A DNA stretch of 64,000 bases from Gordonibacter sp. Marseille-P4307 (GCF_900604965.1 NZ_UWPD01000001.1:636642-700641), one strand, 5' to 3'; numbered from the stretch's first letter, positions 19,770-28,900 are shown. Notes: a model not told the origin generated them from the letters alone. A program made the numbers and translations.

Positions 19770-21245
19770 GTGGGCGGACGTTCAACGGAATCGGTGGCGA
19801 CGCGGGCGACCGGAAGGGCGTGCACGGCGGGAATGGTTTCGGTCCTTCTTGCGTTCGCATGCACCCTGCCCGCGTTTTCTGACGAGCCGGCGGCTTTTTC
19901 CACGGCTTCGCGCACATTGGCCGAAACGCCTGTCGTTTCAGACGCTCCCCTGGTTTTCACCGACGCGGAGGGACGCTCTATTTCCGCTGGTTCGGGTGAC
20001 GCCTCCGAGATCGAGGGGGCCGTGTCGGTATCCGAGGATTTCTCCGCGTCTACGCTTGATCGCTGCGGGTTCGGTATCGATTCGTTTTCGCGGCAGAACA
20101 AGGGAACCAATCGGGCCGCAGACGGCGTTTCCATCGGGTATCGTTGGCCCATGGCATCCGATAGGGCGTTCGCCATTATCGTCACTCGCGAGGCGCTGGT
20201 TGTCTATATTCCCTCAGAAATCGCTTCTGAACTGGGAATCAATATCGACGACGAACGTTTTCAAAGCCGTTTCCTCGCGCAGGTCGAGGCACTGGATCGA
20301 GGGGCTTCAAGCGGGGGCGCGCTTCTGGATTCCGCGGGCAAGGCGCTGTATTTCACCAGCAGTGATACGGTTTCGGCGGGTGCGTTCACCTACGGCTTCT
20401 CTCGGGAAGCGAAAGGGGTCTTCTATGCCGTCAGCCAGGCTGTCGGGTCTGACGATGGAAGCGCGGGCGGCCTGTTCATGGAAACCGGCGAGCTGAAGCC
20501 GGCAGCCGATGTCGCGGTGGTTGAAAAGCCCGAGGGTCTCGCGGCGGCCGCGGCGTTCTTCTCTGCTTTGGATTGGGATCCTTTATGGGTGTCGCTGCGC
20601 ACGACGGGTGTCGCTATCGTGTTCATCTTCGCATTCGGCCTCGTTGCGGCATGGGCCACGATGAGGGTATCCGATCGTGCGAAGGGGGTGCTGGATACCG
20701 TGTTCACCATTCCCATGGTGCTTCCGCCCACGGTGTGCGGCTTTCTGCTGCTGATGGCGTTCGGCAACTCGACGGCGACGGGTCGCTGGCTTATCGAGCA
20801 CGGCATCGATGTGGTGTTCACGTGGCAGGCGGCGGTTATCGCCTGCGTGGTGGTGGGATTTCCCATGATGTATCGCACGGTGCGCGGGGCGTTCGAGAAC
20901 CTGGACGGCGCCATGCTCGATGCGGCGCGGACGCTTGGTTGGGGCGAGGGAAAGGTGTTCTTCCGCCTTATGCTGCCGTTGGCTTGGCCCTCCATTGCGG
21001 CGGGTACGGTGCTTGCGTTTGCGCGGGCCATGGGCGAGTTCGGCTGCACGTTGTTTTTCGCGGGTAATTACGCGGGGGTCACGCAGACCATCCCCATCGC
21101 CATCTACTTCGATTGGATGGGCGGCAAATCCGACGTTGCGCTGTTCTGGGTGCTGGTGGTCATTGCGCTGTCGTTTTTGGTGATATTCCTCATCAACGGG
21201 TATTCGTCGCGCACGCAGCGATTCAAGAGGAGACTGGGAGACTAG
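19770..21245 (+). CDS. modB: Molybdate ABC permease with long N-terminal extracytoplasmic extension
   Basis: The C-terminal roughly 215 residues are ModB: five hydrophobic helices and the EAA-type ATPase-contact loop GAMLDAARTLGWGEGKVFFRLMLPLAWP. The N-terminal 270 residues are unusual for the family: a signal-like helix (about 20-40), then a Ser/Ala/Thr-rich stretch and a folded region of about 150 residues (DRAFAIIVTREALVVYIPSE, FTYGFSREAKGVFYAVSQ) that would face outside. I do not recognise this domain. GTG 19770 was chosen for GGGAGGATT just upstream. modC begins 1 base after the stop. Confidence 0.85.
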   Translation: MGGRSTESVATRATGRACTAGMVSVLLAFACTLPAFSDEPAAFSTASRTLAETPVVSDAPLVFTDAEGRSISAGSGDASEIEGAVSVSEDFSASTLDRCGFGIDSFSRQNKGTNRAADGVSIGYRWPMASDRAFAIIVTREALVVYIPSEIASELGINIDDERFQSRFLAQVEALDRGASSGGALLDSAGKALYFTSSDTVSAGAFTYGFSREAKGVFYAVSQAVGSDDGSAGGLFMETGELKPAADVAVVEKPEGLAAAAAFFSALDWDPLWVSLRTTGVAIVFIFAFGLVAAWATMRVSDRAKGVLDTVFTIPMVLPPTVCGFLLLMAFGNSTATGRWLIEHGIDVVFTWQAAVIACVVVGFPMMYRTVRGAFENLDGAMLDAARTLGWGEGKVFFRLMLPLAWPSIAAGTVLAFARAMGEFGCTLFFAGNYAGVTQTIPIAIYFDWMGGKSDVALFWVLVVIALSFLVIFLINGYSSRTQRFKRRLGD

Positions 21246-21246
21246 C

Positions 21247-22347
21247 ATGGCCGCATCGATCGATATACGCAAGAGGCTCGACGCGTTCACGCTCGAGGTG
21301 GCGTTCGAGGCGGGGCGGGAGACGCTGGGGCTTCTCGGGGAAAGCGGTTGCGGGAAATCGATGACGCTGCGCTGCATCGCGGGCATCGAGACGCCCGACG
21401 AGGGAAAGATCGTCGTTGACGGGGTTGTGTACTTCGATTCGGCCGCCGGGATCAACCTGTCGGCCCAGCAGCGCAAAACCGCCTTGCTGTTCCAGAACTA
21501 CCTGCTGTTTCCCCATATGACGGTAGAGCAGAACATCGCGGCGGGCATAGGAGACGCAACGCGGGCCGAGCGGGATCGCGCCGTGGCCGAAGAAGTGAGC
21601 CGGTTTGCGTTGACGGGACTGGAGAAGCGCTACCCGCTTCAGCTTTCGGGTGGACAGCAGCAGCGCGTGGCCTTGGCGCGCATGCTGGCGGCCCGACCGG
21701 GCATCCTCATGCTGGACGAGCCGTTCTCGGCGCTTGACTCGCATCTGAAAGGGGGACTCGAGCAAAGCCTGTCTCTTCTGTTCGATCGATTCGAGGGAAC
21801 GGTTCTCTACGTCAGCCACGATATCGACGAGGCCGTCCGCCTGAGCGATCGGATCGCGGTGGTCGAGCGCGGCGCGATCAGGGAGCTGTCCGCATCGTCG
21901 GATCTGATCGAATCCCCCCAATCGGTTGCCTCGCTCAAGCTGTCGGGCTGCAAAAACATCGTGTCGGCCCAGGCTGCGGGCGACGGCCGCATACGGGTTG
22001 CGGCGTGGAATGCCGAGCTTGAAGTTGCCCGTCCTCTTCCAGCGCGGGTCGGTAAGGCGGGCGTGCGGGCGTTTCGCATCGAACGCGCGGAGGGCCCGGG
22101 GGTCAACTGCTTCCAGGTGCGGGTCAAGCACGCCATCGATTCCCGCTTCGATCGGACCTGCCTGCTTGACTTCGCGGGTGGGGAAGCCTCGACCGAAGCC
22201 GGTTCGGAACGCGACGGCCTTCTTTCTGAAAGCGATCTGGTGTGGCGTACAAGCAAGCTGACCGTTGGGGAACGGGGGCTGCCTTGCCCGGGCGATGTGC
22301 TGTGGGTGCGCATACCTCCCGAACACATCTACGTGGTTGCCGACTAA
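21247..22347 (+). CDS. modC: Molybdate ABC transporter ATPase
   Basis: The 366-residue ATPase powers molybdate import through ModB. It shows Walker A GESGCGKS, a Q-loop in LLFQNYLLFPHMTVEQNI, the signature LSGGQQQRVALARML, Walker B ILMLDEPFSALD and the His switch in YVSHDIDEA. The last 75 residues fit a TOBE/MOP-like domain used for oxyanion sensing. The protein starts 1 base after modB, and moaA starts about 105 bases after its stop. Confidence 0.93.
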   Translation: MAASIDIRKRLDAFTLEVAFEAGRETLGLLGESGCGKSMTLRCIAGIETPDEGKIVVDGVVYFDSAAGINLSAQQRKTALLFQNYLLFPHMTVEQNIAAGIGDATRAERDRAVAEEVSRFALTGLEKRYPLQLSGGQQQRVALARMLAARPGILMLDEPFSALDSHLKGGLEQSLSLLFDRFEGTVLYVSHDIDEAVRLSDRIAVVERGAIRELSASSDLIESPQSVASLKLSGCKNIVSAQAAGDGRIRVAAWNAELEVARPLPARVGKAGVRAFRIERAEGPGVNCFQVRVKHAIDSRFDRTCLLDFAGGEASTEAGSERDGLLSESDLVWRTSKLTVGERGLPCPGDVLWVRIPPEHIYVVAD

Positions 22348-22452
22348 CGTAACGAGTTGGTTTCGTTGCCCTTGCCGTGCATGTGGTTATGCGCGGAGGT
22401 GACGAATCGTGCTTCGGGTCGCGTATACTGGCGCGTAAGGATCGAGGGAGCA

Positions 22453-23457
22453 ATGAAAGACGGGCACGGCCGAACAATCGATTATCTGCGCATTTCTCTG
22501 ACGGATCGGTGCAACCTCCGTTGCGTTTACTGCATGCCGGAAGAGGGCATCGATCTGATCGAGCATGAGGATATCCTGCGCATCGAAGAGATCCAGCGCA
22601 TCGTGCGGGTTGCCGTGCGCATCGGCATCAGAAGCGTGAGGCTTACCGGCGGAGAACCCACCGTTCGCCGAGGTATCGAGGATCTGATCAGCGATATCGT
22701 ATCCCTTCCCGATATAAGGAACGTGTCGCTTACCACCAACGGGATCCTTCTTCCCCGCATGGCGCGCCGTCTTCGCGAGGCGGGTCTGTCGCGGGTGAAC
22801 ATCTCGCTCGACACGTTGGATAGGCAGCAGTACGCTCGAATCACGCGGCGCGACTGCCTTCCCGCAGCGCTTGCGGGCATCGATGCCGCTTTGGAGGCGG
22901 GGCTTGACCCGGTGAAGATCAACGCGGTTACCGTGCGCAGCCTGAATCAGGATTATTTCGAGTTCGCCAAGATGTCGATCGATCGCCCCCTTCACGTTCG
23001 TTTCATCGAGTACATGCCGGTGGGCGACAGCGCGGGCATCGATGGCCTGGGTTGGGGCGAACGGGACGTCTACCCCAGCCATCAGCTGGTCGAAGACATT
23101 AATGCGCGCGCGATCAGCCAAGGTTTTTCGCCTCTGGAGGCCTGTGACGGCGACAGCGGCCCCATCGGGTGGGGTCCTGCCCGTTATTTCGCCTTTCCGG
23201 GGGCGCAGGGAACCGTGGGGGTGATTTCTCCCCGATCGCGGCATTTCTGCGGAGACTGCAACCGGCTGAGGCTGACGGCCGAAGGGAAGCTGAGGCCCTG
23301 CCTGTTCTCCGATCGTGAGTTCGACGTGCGGGCCGCCTTGCGCTCCGGAGGCGAGGAGGCCGTGTACGCGGTGTTTCTCGAGGCGCTGGGCGAGAAGCCC
23401 GACGATCACCACGATCGGGTGGGAACCCGGCGCGGTATGAGCCAAATCGGGGGATAG
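22453..23457 (+). CDS. moaA: GTP 3',8-cyclase (molybdopterin biosynthesis)
   Basis: MoaA is a radical SAM enzyme that rearranges GTP to 3',8-cyclo-GTP, the first step of molybdopterin synthesis. The 334-residue protein has the N-terminal cluster motif Cys20-x3-Cys24-x2-Cys27 (RCNLRCVYC), the SAM-binding LTGGEPTVRRG, a second 4Fe-4S site (FCGDCNRLRLTAEGKLRPC), and the C-terminal double glycine (SQIGG) essential for cyclase activity. ATG 22453 follows GGATCGAGGGAG; upstream codons in the open frame lack a ribosome site. It pairs with moaC just downstream. Confidence 0.96.
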   Translation: MKDGHGRTIDYLRISLTDRCNLRCVYCMPEEGIDLIEHEDILRIEEIQRIVRVAVRIGIRSVRLTGGEPTVRRGIEDLISDIVSLPDIRNVSLTTNGILLPRMARRLREAGLSRVNISLDTLDRQQYARITRRDCLPAALAGIDAALEAGLDPVKINAVTVRSLNQDYFEFAKMSIDRPLHVRFIEYMPVGDSAGIDGLGWGERDVYPSHQLVEDINARAISQGFSPLEACDGDSGPIGWGPARYFAFPGAQGTVGVISPRSRHFCGDCNRLRLTAEGKLRPCLFSDREFDVRAALRSGGEEAVYAVFLEALGEKPDDHHDRVGTRRGMSQIGG

Positions 23458-23544
23458 CCCGTGCTTTCGCAAGGTTCCCGAGCGTCTGGTTGCGGTTGAC
23501 GCAGAGACGCTACCGCGAAGTCCGTTTCAGAAACGAGGAGCATC

Positions 23545-24057
23545 ATGTCCGAGCACCAGCTCACCCATATCGACGAAAAAGGCGACGTCCGTATGGTGGA
23601 CGTATCCGAGAAGGCCGACACTCGACGCATTGCCGTTGCGGAAGGGTTCATCTCCATGCGCCGGGAGACGCTTGACCTCATCGTTGAGGGAAAGGCTGCG
23701 AAGGGGGACGTTCTGGCATGCGCCCGCGTCGCCGGCATCATGGCCGCCAAGCAAACCAGCGCGCTTATTCCGATGTGCCATCCGCTGAACATCACGAAAG
23801 CGAAGGTGGAGTGCGTGCCGGTCGGTTCCGAAGATCGAAGCGACGGCAAGGTGGGTATCCGCGTTCTGGCAACGACGGGCGTGACCGGCAAAACCGGCAT
23901 CGAGATGGAGGCTCTTACGGCGGCAAGCGTGGCCTGCCTTACCGTCTACGATATGTGCAAGGCGGTCGATCGGGGCATGGAGATTGGAGAGGTCCGTCTT
24001 CTGCGCAAAGAGGGGGGCAAAACCGGTTTGTGGGAGCGCGACCCTTCCCGGCCCTAA
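23545..24057 (+). CDS. moaC: Cyclic pyranopterin monophosphate synthase
   Basis: MoaC converts the MoaA product 3',8-cyclo-GTP to cyclic pyranopterin monophosphate. The 170-residue protein starts with [18 protein letters not shown] and contains [19 protein letters not shown], the [11 protein letters not shown] motif, and the catalytic [20 protein letters not shown] region with conserved Glu, Asp and Lys. A Shine-Dalgarno ACGAGGAG precedes it. It directly follows moaA, and other moa/moe genes must lie elsewhere. Confidence 0.97.
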   Translation: MSEHQLTHIDEKGDVRMVDVSEKADTRRIAVAEGFISMRRETLDLIVEGKAAKGDVLACARVAGIMAAKQTSALIPMCHPLNITKAKVECVPVGSEDRSDGKVGIRVLATTGVTGKTGIEMEALTAASVACLTVYDMCKAVDRGMEIGEVRLLRKEGGKTGLWERDPSRP

Positions 24058-24247
24058 GGCTTGCGCTTTGCGGTTCGGGACGTAATCTTGCGGGTTCGCA
24101 AGGCGTCCATCCCTGAAGAGGCGACCGTTTGCTCTCCATATTTGTTATATATGCTTTACTTTGTTCGGGTTCGATGGTAGGTTAGCCGCTGGTGTGAAAC
24201 GGTTATCAAGGGCGTCGGGGTTCATCGGCGCCGTGCACGGAGCGGGT

Positions 24248-24673
24248 ATGTCAGACACACGGACTGCGCAAATCGAAGCCAAGGCCTCCCGGTGCCGGTT
24301 GGTTCGGTGCGCTTGGGCGACTCTGGGCTTTTTCTGCTTCGGGTTGGCCGTGGTCGGGTTCGTGCTGCCGCTCATTCCCTGCACCCCGTTTCTGCTGGTG
24401 TCCGCTTTTTCTTTCGCGCGCAGTTCCGAGCGGCTTGATCGGTGGTTCAAAACCACCAAGCTCTATCGTGTGGTGCTGGAAAACTACGTCGCCAAAAAGA
24501 CCATGACGCTGAAAGCGAAACTCACCCTGCTTGTTCCGGTTACGCTGCTTTTGGCCTTCGCTTTTGCGATGATGGGATCGGCGCCTGTCGGGCGTGCCAT
24601 CGTGACTGTCGTTTGGATCGGCCACATCGTGTATTTCGGATTCGTCGTGAAAACCGAGCGGGAAGCGTCATAA
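24248..24673 (+). CDS. DUF454 (YbaN-like) small membrane protein
   Basis: A 141-residue protein with three hydrophobic segments. The first two are joined by the family signature LPLIPCTPFLLVSAFSFARSS, typical of DUF454/YbaN inner-membrane proteins of unknown function. A short cytoplasmic part with RWFKTTKLYRVVLENYVAKK follows, then the last helices. ATG 24248 has GGAGCGGGT at good spacing; the open frame upstream shows no such site. It is transcribed alone and ends before a hairpin near 24785. Confidence 0.8.
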   Translation: MSDTRTAQIEAKASRCRLVRCAWATLGFFCFGLAVVGFVLPLIPCTPFLLVSAFSFARSSERLDRWFKTTKLYRVVLENYVAKKTMTLKAKLTLLVPVTLLLAFAFAMMGSAPVGRAIVTVVWIGHIVYFGFVVKTEREAS

Positions 24674-25058
24674 CCCGCCGCGCTCTCGGTTTCGCAGTTG
24701 CGCCCTTTTTCGGCGCCCTCTGCTGCTTTTCGATCTTCGGGCATGGTTCTTTTCCCTGTTTCCAAAAAAAAAGCGTTTCTTGCGGGTCGGGAAACGCCTT
24801 CTTCGTTCGTTTTATAGATGAAAGCGGAAATACGAGGCGGCAACGGCGCGGGCGAACATCTTCGGTCAGATGGCAACGGCGCGCGGTCGCGGCTAAGGAG
24901 GTATGCGGTGGGGATGGGCGACGAGCGAAACGACGAGGCACGGGCCCGACGAGCCGTGTCGCTGTACGCCAATCTTATCCTGCGGCTGATCGCGTGCCGA
25001 ATATTTGATATTATATCAAGATCCTATTTCGAAGGTGCAAGAAGAAGGAGCGTGCGTA
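24674..25058. other. 385-base gap without a convincing gene
   Basis: It contains a terminator-like hairpin (GCGTTTC at 24773-24779 with GAAACGC at 24791-24797, flanked by an A-run before and T-rich bases after, so possibly bidirectional). A perfect palindrome, TTGATAT-T-ATATCAA (25005-25019), lies about 40 bases before the surface protein start and may be an operator or promoter element. An open frame from 24818 was judged not coding. Confidence 0.6.
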
Positions 25059-26483
25059 GTGGAGAAGAGGAAAACCGTTCCCAGTTGCTTGCTGGCCCTA
25101 GCTTTGGCGAGTGGATTGAATCCGGCGACGGCTCTTGCGGAAGACGCATCCTCTGTCGATCGGGCAGAGTCCGTCGTGGCTTCGACGGACTCTGCATCCA
25201 TGGTGGAGAAGGCGTCCTCGCAGTTGGATGCACAGGAAAGCGTGGGACAAGAAGCTGCTGCCCCGAAGGCTCCTGCCAATCAGCAGATGACCATCAACTA
25301 CAAGTGGAACAAGAAAGATTCGAAGGGGTATTACAATCCTCAGGATGCGGGAAAGGATTTTTCATTTCGCATTTGGTACTCTCTGAGAGGAACAGATGAA
25401 AATGGAAAAAAAGGCACATTCTGGACCGGAGTGCAGACCATTACCGGGCAAGTTGGCGTAGATCAGACGGTCGCGTTCGATCTTTCCGAAGTGAAAGACC
25501 AGTATGGTAAGACTTGGACGAACTGCACATGGGAAGCTGCCCATTGGTCTCCCCTTACGGAAGATTCTCATACGTATTCGGTGGGAGAAAGCTATACGAC
25601 AACATCTCCGTTTACGACTGAATATTTGTTACAGCAGAACATGGAGACCAACGTCGCTATGAAAACAGCTGATGGAGCCATAGTCGCGCCCATGGATCTT
25701 AAAAGGCTTTTGATCGGTTACCACGTGACAAAAGACGGTGACACTAAGCCGTTGACGGCCAACAGCGGTAAAAACATCTCGGCTGAGGAGCTGTTTGAAA
25801 ATGGCAGCACTCTGGGTTTGTATAAGAAACCCCTCTTCAACGATGCAATCAACCAAAACTCATTGACCATGTTCAATCCCTACAATGACAACAAGACCAA
25901 CTACCAACTCAATTCCGCTTTCGCTGGAAGCGACAAGGAAGCGCTCGAGCAGCGTTACGGTCTCTCTCTTAGCGGAAACGACCTGAGTGGTTGGGTGCTC
26001 ACGCTGACATCGAAAGTCAAGAAGAGGCCTGTAATCACCAAGACCGATATTCCCGTTCCAGCCGAGATCGAGTACGTCGACGATCCCACGCTCGACGAGG
26101 GTGTCGAGGAAGTCGTGAGCGAAGGAGCTGCGGGGACGTCCACGACTACCTATGATGAATACTATCTGCCTGCAGTTGGTGGCGAACCGGAGAAGATTAT
26201 CGAAAAGACCGAGCCCAAGACCGCTACGGTGGACCCCACCAAGAAGAAGGTTCGTCGTGGCACCAAGCCGAAGGCTCCAATCGAAGATGAGGTTGCTCCC
26301 AAACCCGAGCCCATGCCACAGCTTGTTAAACCTGCTGTCTCTGAAAAGCCCGCGCTTGTCTCCAATGCGACGGAAATGCCCAAGACGGCAGACAATGCCC
26401 GGGATTGGTTCGCCCTCGCATCGTTCGGTTTCGTTTCGAGCGTCGCACTCGCCCTTTTCGCTCTCAGGAAGAGAAGGTCGTAG
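25059..26483 (+). CDS. Sortase-type surface protein with a G5-like domain
   Basis: The 474-residue product has a signal peptide (about residues 1-28, ending ATALAED), a unique region of about 290 residues rich in Asn, Lys and Thr, then a G5-like domain (roughly 320-410: IEYVDDPTLDEGVEEVVSEG, then TTTYDEYYLPAVGGEPEK, ending RRGTKPKAP). The C-terminus is a cell-wall sorting signal: MPKTAD (440-445), a hydrophobic helix and LRKRRS. The anchor motif starts with Met rather than Leu. GTG 25059 follows AAGGAG at 8 bases. G+C is lower here than in the core genes to the left. Likely adhesive; ligand unknown. Confidence 0.8.
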   Translation: MEKRKTVPSCLLALALASGLNPATALAEDASSVDRAESVVASTDSASMVEKASSQLDAQESVGQEAAAPKAPANQQMTINYKWNKKDSKGYYNPQDAGKDFSFRIWYSLRGTDENGKKGTFWTGVQTITGQVGVDQTVAFDLSEVKDQYGKTWTNCTWEAAHWSPLTEDSHTYSVGESYTTTSPFTTEYLLQQNMETNVAMKTADGAIVAPMDLKRLLIGYHVTKDGDTKPLTANSGKNISAEELFENGSTLGLYKKPLFNDAINQNSLTMFNPYNDNKTNYQLNSAFAGSDKEALEQRYGLSLSGNDLSGWVLTLTSKVKKRPVITKTDIPVPAEIEYVDDPTLDEGVEEVVSEGAAGTSTTTYDEYYLPAVGGEPEKIIEKTEPKTATVDPTKKKVRRGTKPKAPIEDEVAPKPEPMPQLVKPAVSEKPALVSNATEMPKTADNARDWFALASFGFVSSVALALFALRKRRS

Positions 26484-26542
26484 GACGGTCCATCTCGTTC
26501 TTTCTGCCAGGGTTTCTTGAGACGGGAATCAAGGCTATCAGT

Positions 26543-26579
26543 ATCGGGCATCGGAGAGAATCCGGTGCCCGATTTTCCT
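26543..26579 (+). terminator. Terminator after the G5 surface protein
   Basis: A 13-bp stem with one G-T pair, ATCGGGCATCGGA (26543-26555) with TCCGGTGCCCGAT (26561-26573), is followed by TTTCCTT. Confidence 0.85.
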
Positions 26580-26627
26580 TGAGATGCGAGGATCGCATTG
26601 CTTCAGGTGGTATTGTTTGCTCGTTAA

Positions 26628-26877
26628 GGGGGAGCGGGTCGCATCGACCTCATCGTTAGCCGGTTCATCTCGCTGACGGGAGAAGGCGAGCTCGTTCGCG
26701 CGAAACGCTACAGCCGCTATCTCGAACGTCGCCCCATCGATGATGTCATGTGGCAATTCAGCTACCTGATGATCAGGGGAATCATCCAATATCGCAGCGG
26801 CAACCTGGAGGAATCGAGGAAGAACCTCGAGAAGATGTACCATGTTTTTTATCGACGGGGAAGAATGGAGCAATGAG
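26628..26877 (+). pseudogene. Possible gene remnant before the peptidase gene
   Basis: An open frame with protein-like composition and no stop runs from 26628 to a TGA at 26875-26877. It has no start codon before ATG 26748, which would leave only 42 residues (MWQFSYLMIRGIIQ ... RRGRMEQ). The segment IQYRSGNLEESRKNLEKMY has the helical pattern of a TPR-like repeat. It ends 8 bases before the peptidase start, so it may be the tail of a decayed regulator or simply a leader ORF. Not recognised; low certainty. Confidence 0.3.
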
Positions 26878-26885
26878 GGTCGTTC

Positions 26886-28010
26886 ATGGCTGATGGTTTC
26901 GAGGGCGTTCAGATCGGCATCTCCCGCGGTGGAGTCACCATGACTCGCGATGGCAACACCGATTTCCTGCTTTACCCAGCAGCTCATGCAGTTGTTCGCA
27001 ATATTCAATCCATCGCTGGCTATCTGGTTGTGGTTCGCTGGGAGCATCTGGAAACCGTTCTGTACACGTTTTCGATAGCGAGGTTGGACGAAAAGCCGGG
27101 CGTCACGCGCTTCACCCCGTCTCGCCCGTTGTTGGTGACGGTCGACGCCGACGGTTGCCAGCTCGTGGCGGAGGACCCTGCGACCGAACCGGTCGCCTTC
27201 GACATCGATCTCGCCTCGATGCCGGATTCGATCAACTTTCCCAGCCTGCTGCGCGTTTCCACGGTCCCTTCATCTGCGGGTGGCGTTCCGATGCAGGCCA
27301 CTTTCCCCGATGATGGCAGCACCGGGCGCATCTTGATCACCGCGTATGCCGGGTTCGGGATTTGCCTGCCGATGAATTTCGACCCTTCGGTGCGTGATTG
27401 GCTGGAGGGCTCTGGGGCCTGGGCGCAGATCTTCGCACGCGGCGGTGGCGAATTGGGACGTGGCTGGCATAGGGCTGGCGCTGGGGCTGGGTCTCTGGCT
27501 GGTGCTGATGACATTTTGACAGTCGTGCGCTCGTTGCGTTCATCCGGTGCGGGGCGAGAGGTTTTCGGCTATGGGTTTTCACATGGCGCCACCCAGCTGC
27601 TCCGCGCGTTTCTGCTCGATCCGACGGCATTTGACAGGCTGGCTCTTTGGTCGCCTGCTGTGGAACTCTGCGAACCTGATGACTCTTGGCCACAGCTTTG
27701 GTGTGCCGAATACGGCGATGTCAGTTGTCCTGACGAGCGCACCGCCATGGTGAAAGCCTGCCCCACGGCGATGTTGCGCCACGTTCTCGAGATTTCTCCG
27801 GAATCTCTCGCCAATTGCCAGATCCTGATTCTTTCCAGCACTGATGACGATCGTGTGCCGCCTGCGCAGATCGCCGAATTCAGTTCTCTGCTTTCCATTG
27901 GAGCCGATGTGCGATTCCACCAGGTCGAATCCGCCGGTCACGCCGGACTGCACGATAACGTGCAGTCCGCAGTGCAGAGGCAATTGCTTTGGGATTTTCT
28001 TACCGCCTAG
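26886..28010 (+). CDS. Prolyl-oligopeptidase-like (S9 family) serine peptidase, short form
   Basis: The C-terminal half is a prolyl-oligopeptidase catalytic domain: the family stretch ARGGGELGRGWHRAG (about 185-199), nucleophile Ser232 in GYGFSHGATQ, acid Asp321 or Asp322 in TDDDRVPP, and His352 in SAGHAGLHD. LWCAEYGDVSCPDE also matches the family. At 374 residues it is about half the usual 700; only about 130 residues remain of the beta-propeller that normally restricts access. It heads the YcaO-peptide region. Prolyl oligopeptidases cut after Pro, and the peptide encoded at 32456 has a single Pro just before Cys-Cys, so it is a good candidate for leader removal. That role is inferred. Confidence 0.82.
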   Translation: MADGFEGVQIGISRGGVTMTRDGNTDFLLYPAAHAVVRNIQSIAGYLVVVRWEHLETVLYTFSIARLDEKPGVTRFTPSRPLLVTVDADGCQLVAEDPATEPVAFDIDLASMPDSINFPSLLRVSTVPSSAGGVPMQATFPDDGSTGRILITAYAGFGICLPMNFDPSVRDWLEGSGAWAQIFARGGGELGRGWHRAGAGAGSLAGADDILTVVRSLRSSGAGREVFGYGFSHGATQLLRAFLLDPTAFDRLALWSPAVELCEPDDSWPQLWCAEYGDVSCPDERTAMVKACPTAMLRHVLEISPESLANCQILILSSTDDDRVPPAQIAEFSSLLSIGADVRFHQVESAGHAGLHDNVQSAVQRQLLWDFLTA

Positions 28011-28019
28011 GTTGGCGGG

Positions 28020-28787
28020 CTAGGCTTTTTGGAACACGTGGATGCACATGGGGCTATCCTGGCTTGCAGGCGTGCCGTCCCAGTTCTGCCAAACTTCCGT
28101 CAATTCCAACCCCGCGTTGCTTCCCATCTGAATCAATTCGGAACGTTCGTTCCATCGCAATGCGGCAGTGTAGACATCTGGCGTTTTCCTGTCTTTCAGA
28201 AAGACGAAGGCTTGGGTGAATATATGCCTGTCCGGATGGTAAACCTCGTATGACAAGGTCACTTCCCCGGGGACGATTCGCATGATATGGGTGTGCTGCC
28301 CTTCGAGCCGGTAGCCGGAGGGATTCATGCATTCGACGATTAAGAAGCCGCCAGGCCTTAGATGCTCGGATGCTCGAAAGAAGAATTCCTGCTGCTTGTC
28401 GATCGTCAAGATGGTCTGGATTTCGAGCGCCAGGTTGAACACCAGGTCGAAAGTCTTTCCCAGGCGCATTTCGGCCGGATCGCCCAGATGGGTCACGACT
28501 CGATCGCTTCCCGGCTGTTCCTTGAGCTTGTTCAGCATCGCTTCATGACGTTCGATCGCTTCGATGCTGGAGCATTTGCCCACCAACGGCAGAACATGGC
28601 GGCCGGTTCCGACCGCCGTGCCCAGGATGTCGCCTCCTTTAGACAGCCGCAGCAGCTGTGCCACCGCCGGTTCGGTCTCCGGTCGATAGCCAAATTTTTC
28701 GTGCCAGCGGTCTGCCCATGGTTGGCTGTTGGAATAGTCGTTCAATTCGTCGAAGTCAACTCGATAATCAAGCACGTTATCCTCCAT
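28020..28787 (-). CDS. SAM-dependent methyltransferase (class I)
   Basis: A 255-residue class I methyltransferase. Motif I is DILGTAVGTGRHVLPL (53-68), followed by the acidic end of strand 2 at IEAIERHEAML, and the later HLRPGGFLIVECMNPSGY corresponds to motif III. The closest-looking group is the small-molecule methyltransferase fold (Methyltransf_11/25 type). It is transcribed towards the peptidase gene (the stops are 10 bases apart) and divergently from the ABC genes, sharing their 113-base control region. In this setting it may methylate the peptide product; the substrate cannot be read from sequence. Confidence 0.82.
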   Translation of the reverse strand: MEDNVLDYRVDFDELNDYSNSQPWADRWHEKFGYRPETEPAVAQLLRLSKGGDILGTAVGTGRHVLPLVGKCSSIEAIERHEAMLNKLKEQPGSDRVVTHLGDPAEMRLGKTFDLVFNLALEIQTILTIDKQQEFFFRASEHLRPGGFLIVECMNPSGYRLEGQHTHIMRIVPGEVTLSYEVYHPDRHIFTQAFVFLKDRKTPDVYTAALRWNERSELIQMGSNAGLELTEVWQNWDGTPASQDSPMCIHVFQKA

Positions 28788-28810
28788 TCCTCGATTTTTC
28801 GAAACAAATA

Positions 28811-28840
28811 TTAGACAAAACTAACTCATTTTGCTACTGT
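28811..28840 (+). promoter_or_regulatory. Control region of the ABC/peptide/YcaO operon with shared motif
   Basis: TTAG-N6-CTAA (28811-28824) runs into CTAACTCATTTTGCT (28821-28835), which recurs with one change upstream of the Fec-type operon at 37836. TTAGAC (28811-28816) and TACTGT (28835-28840) could be a weak -35/-10 pair with an 18-base spacer. The placement suggests a common repressor for both operons, possibly metal-responsive. Confidence 0.5.
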
Positions 28841-28900
28841 GCGGGATATGAGATGTTAGGAATGAATAACTGTCCATTCTATCTACTTGATTGGAGGAGC

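Noticed and set aside
24818-25399. 193-codon frame before and into the G5 surface protein
   Set aside because: It overlaps the surface protein in another frame, has no good ribosome site and no recognisable domain.
28658-28900. Earlier starts for the first ABC half-transporter
   Set aside because: They would overlap the divergent methyltransferase gene and its promoter, and the ATG at 28901 has a strong GGAGG.
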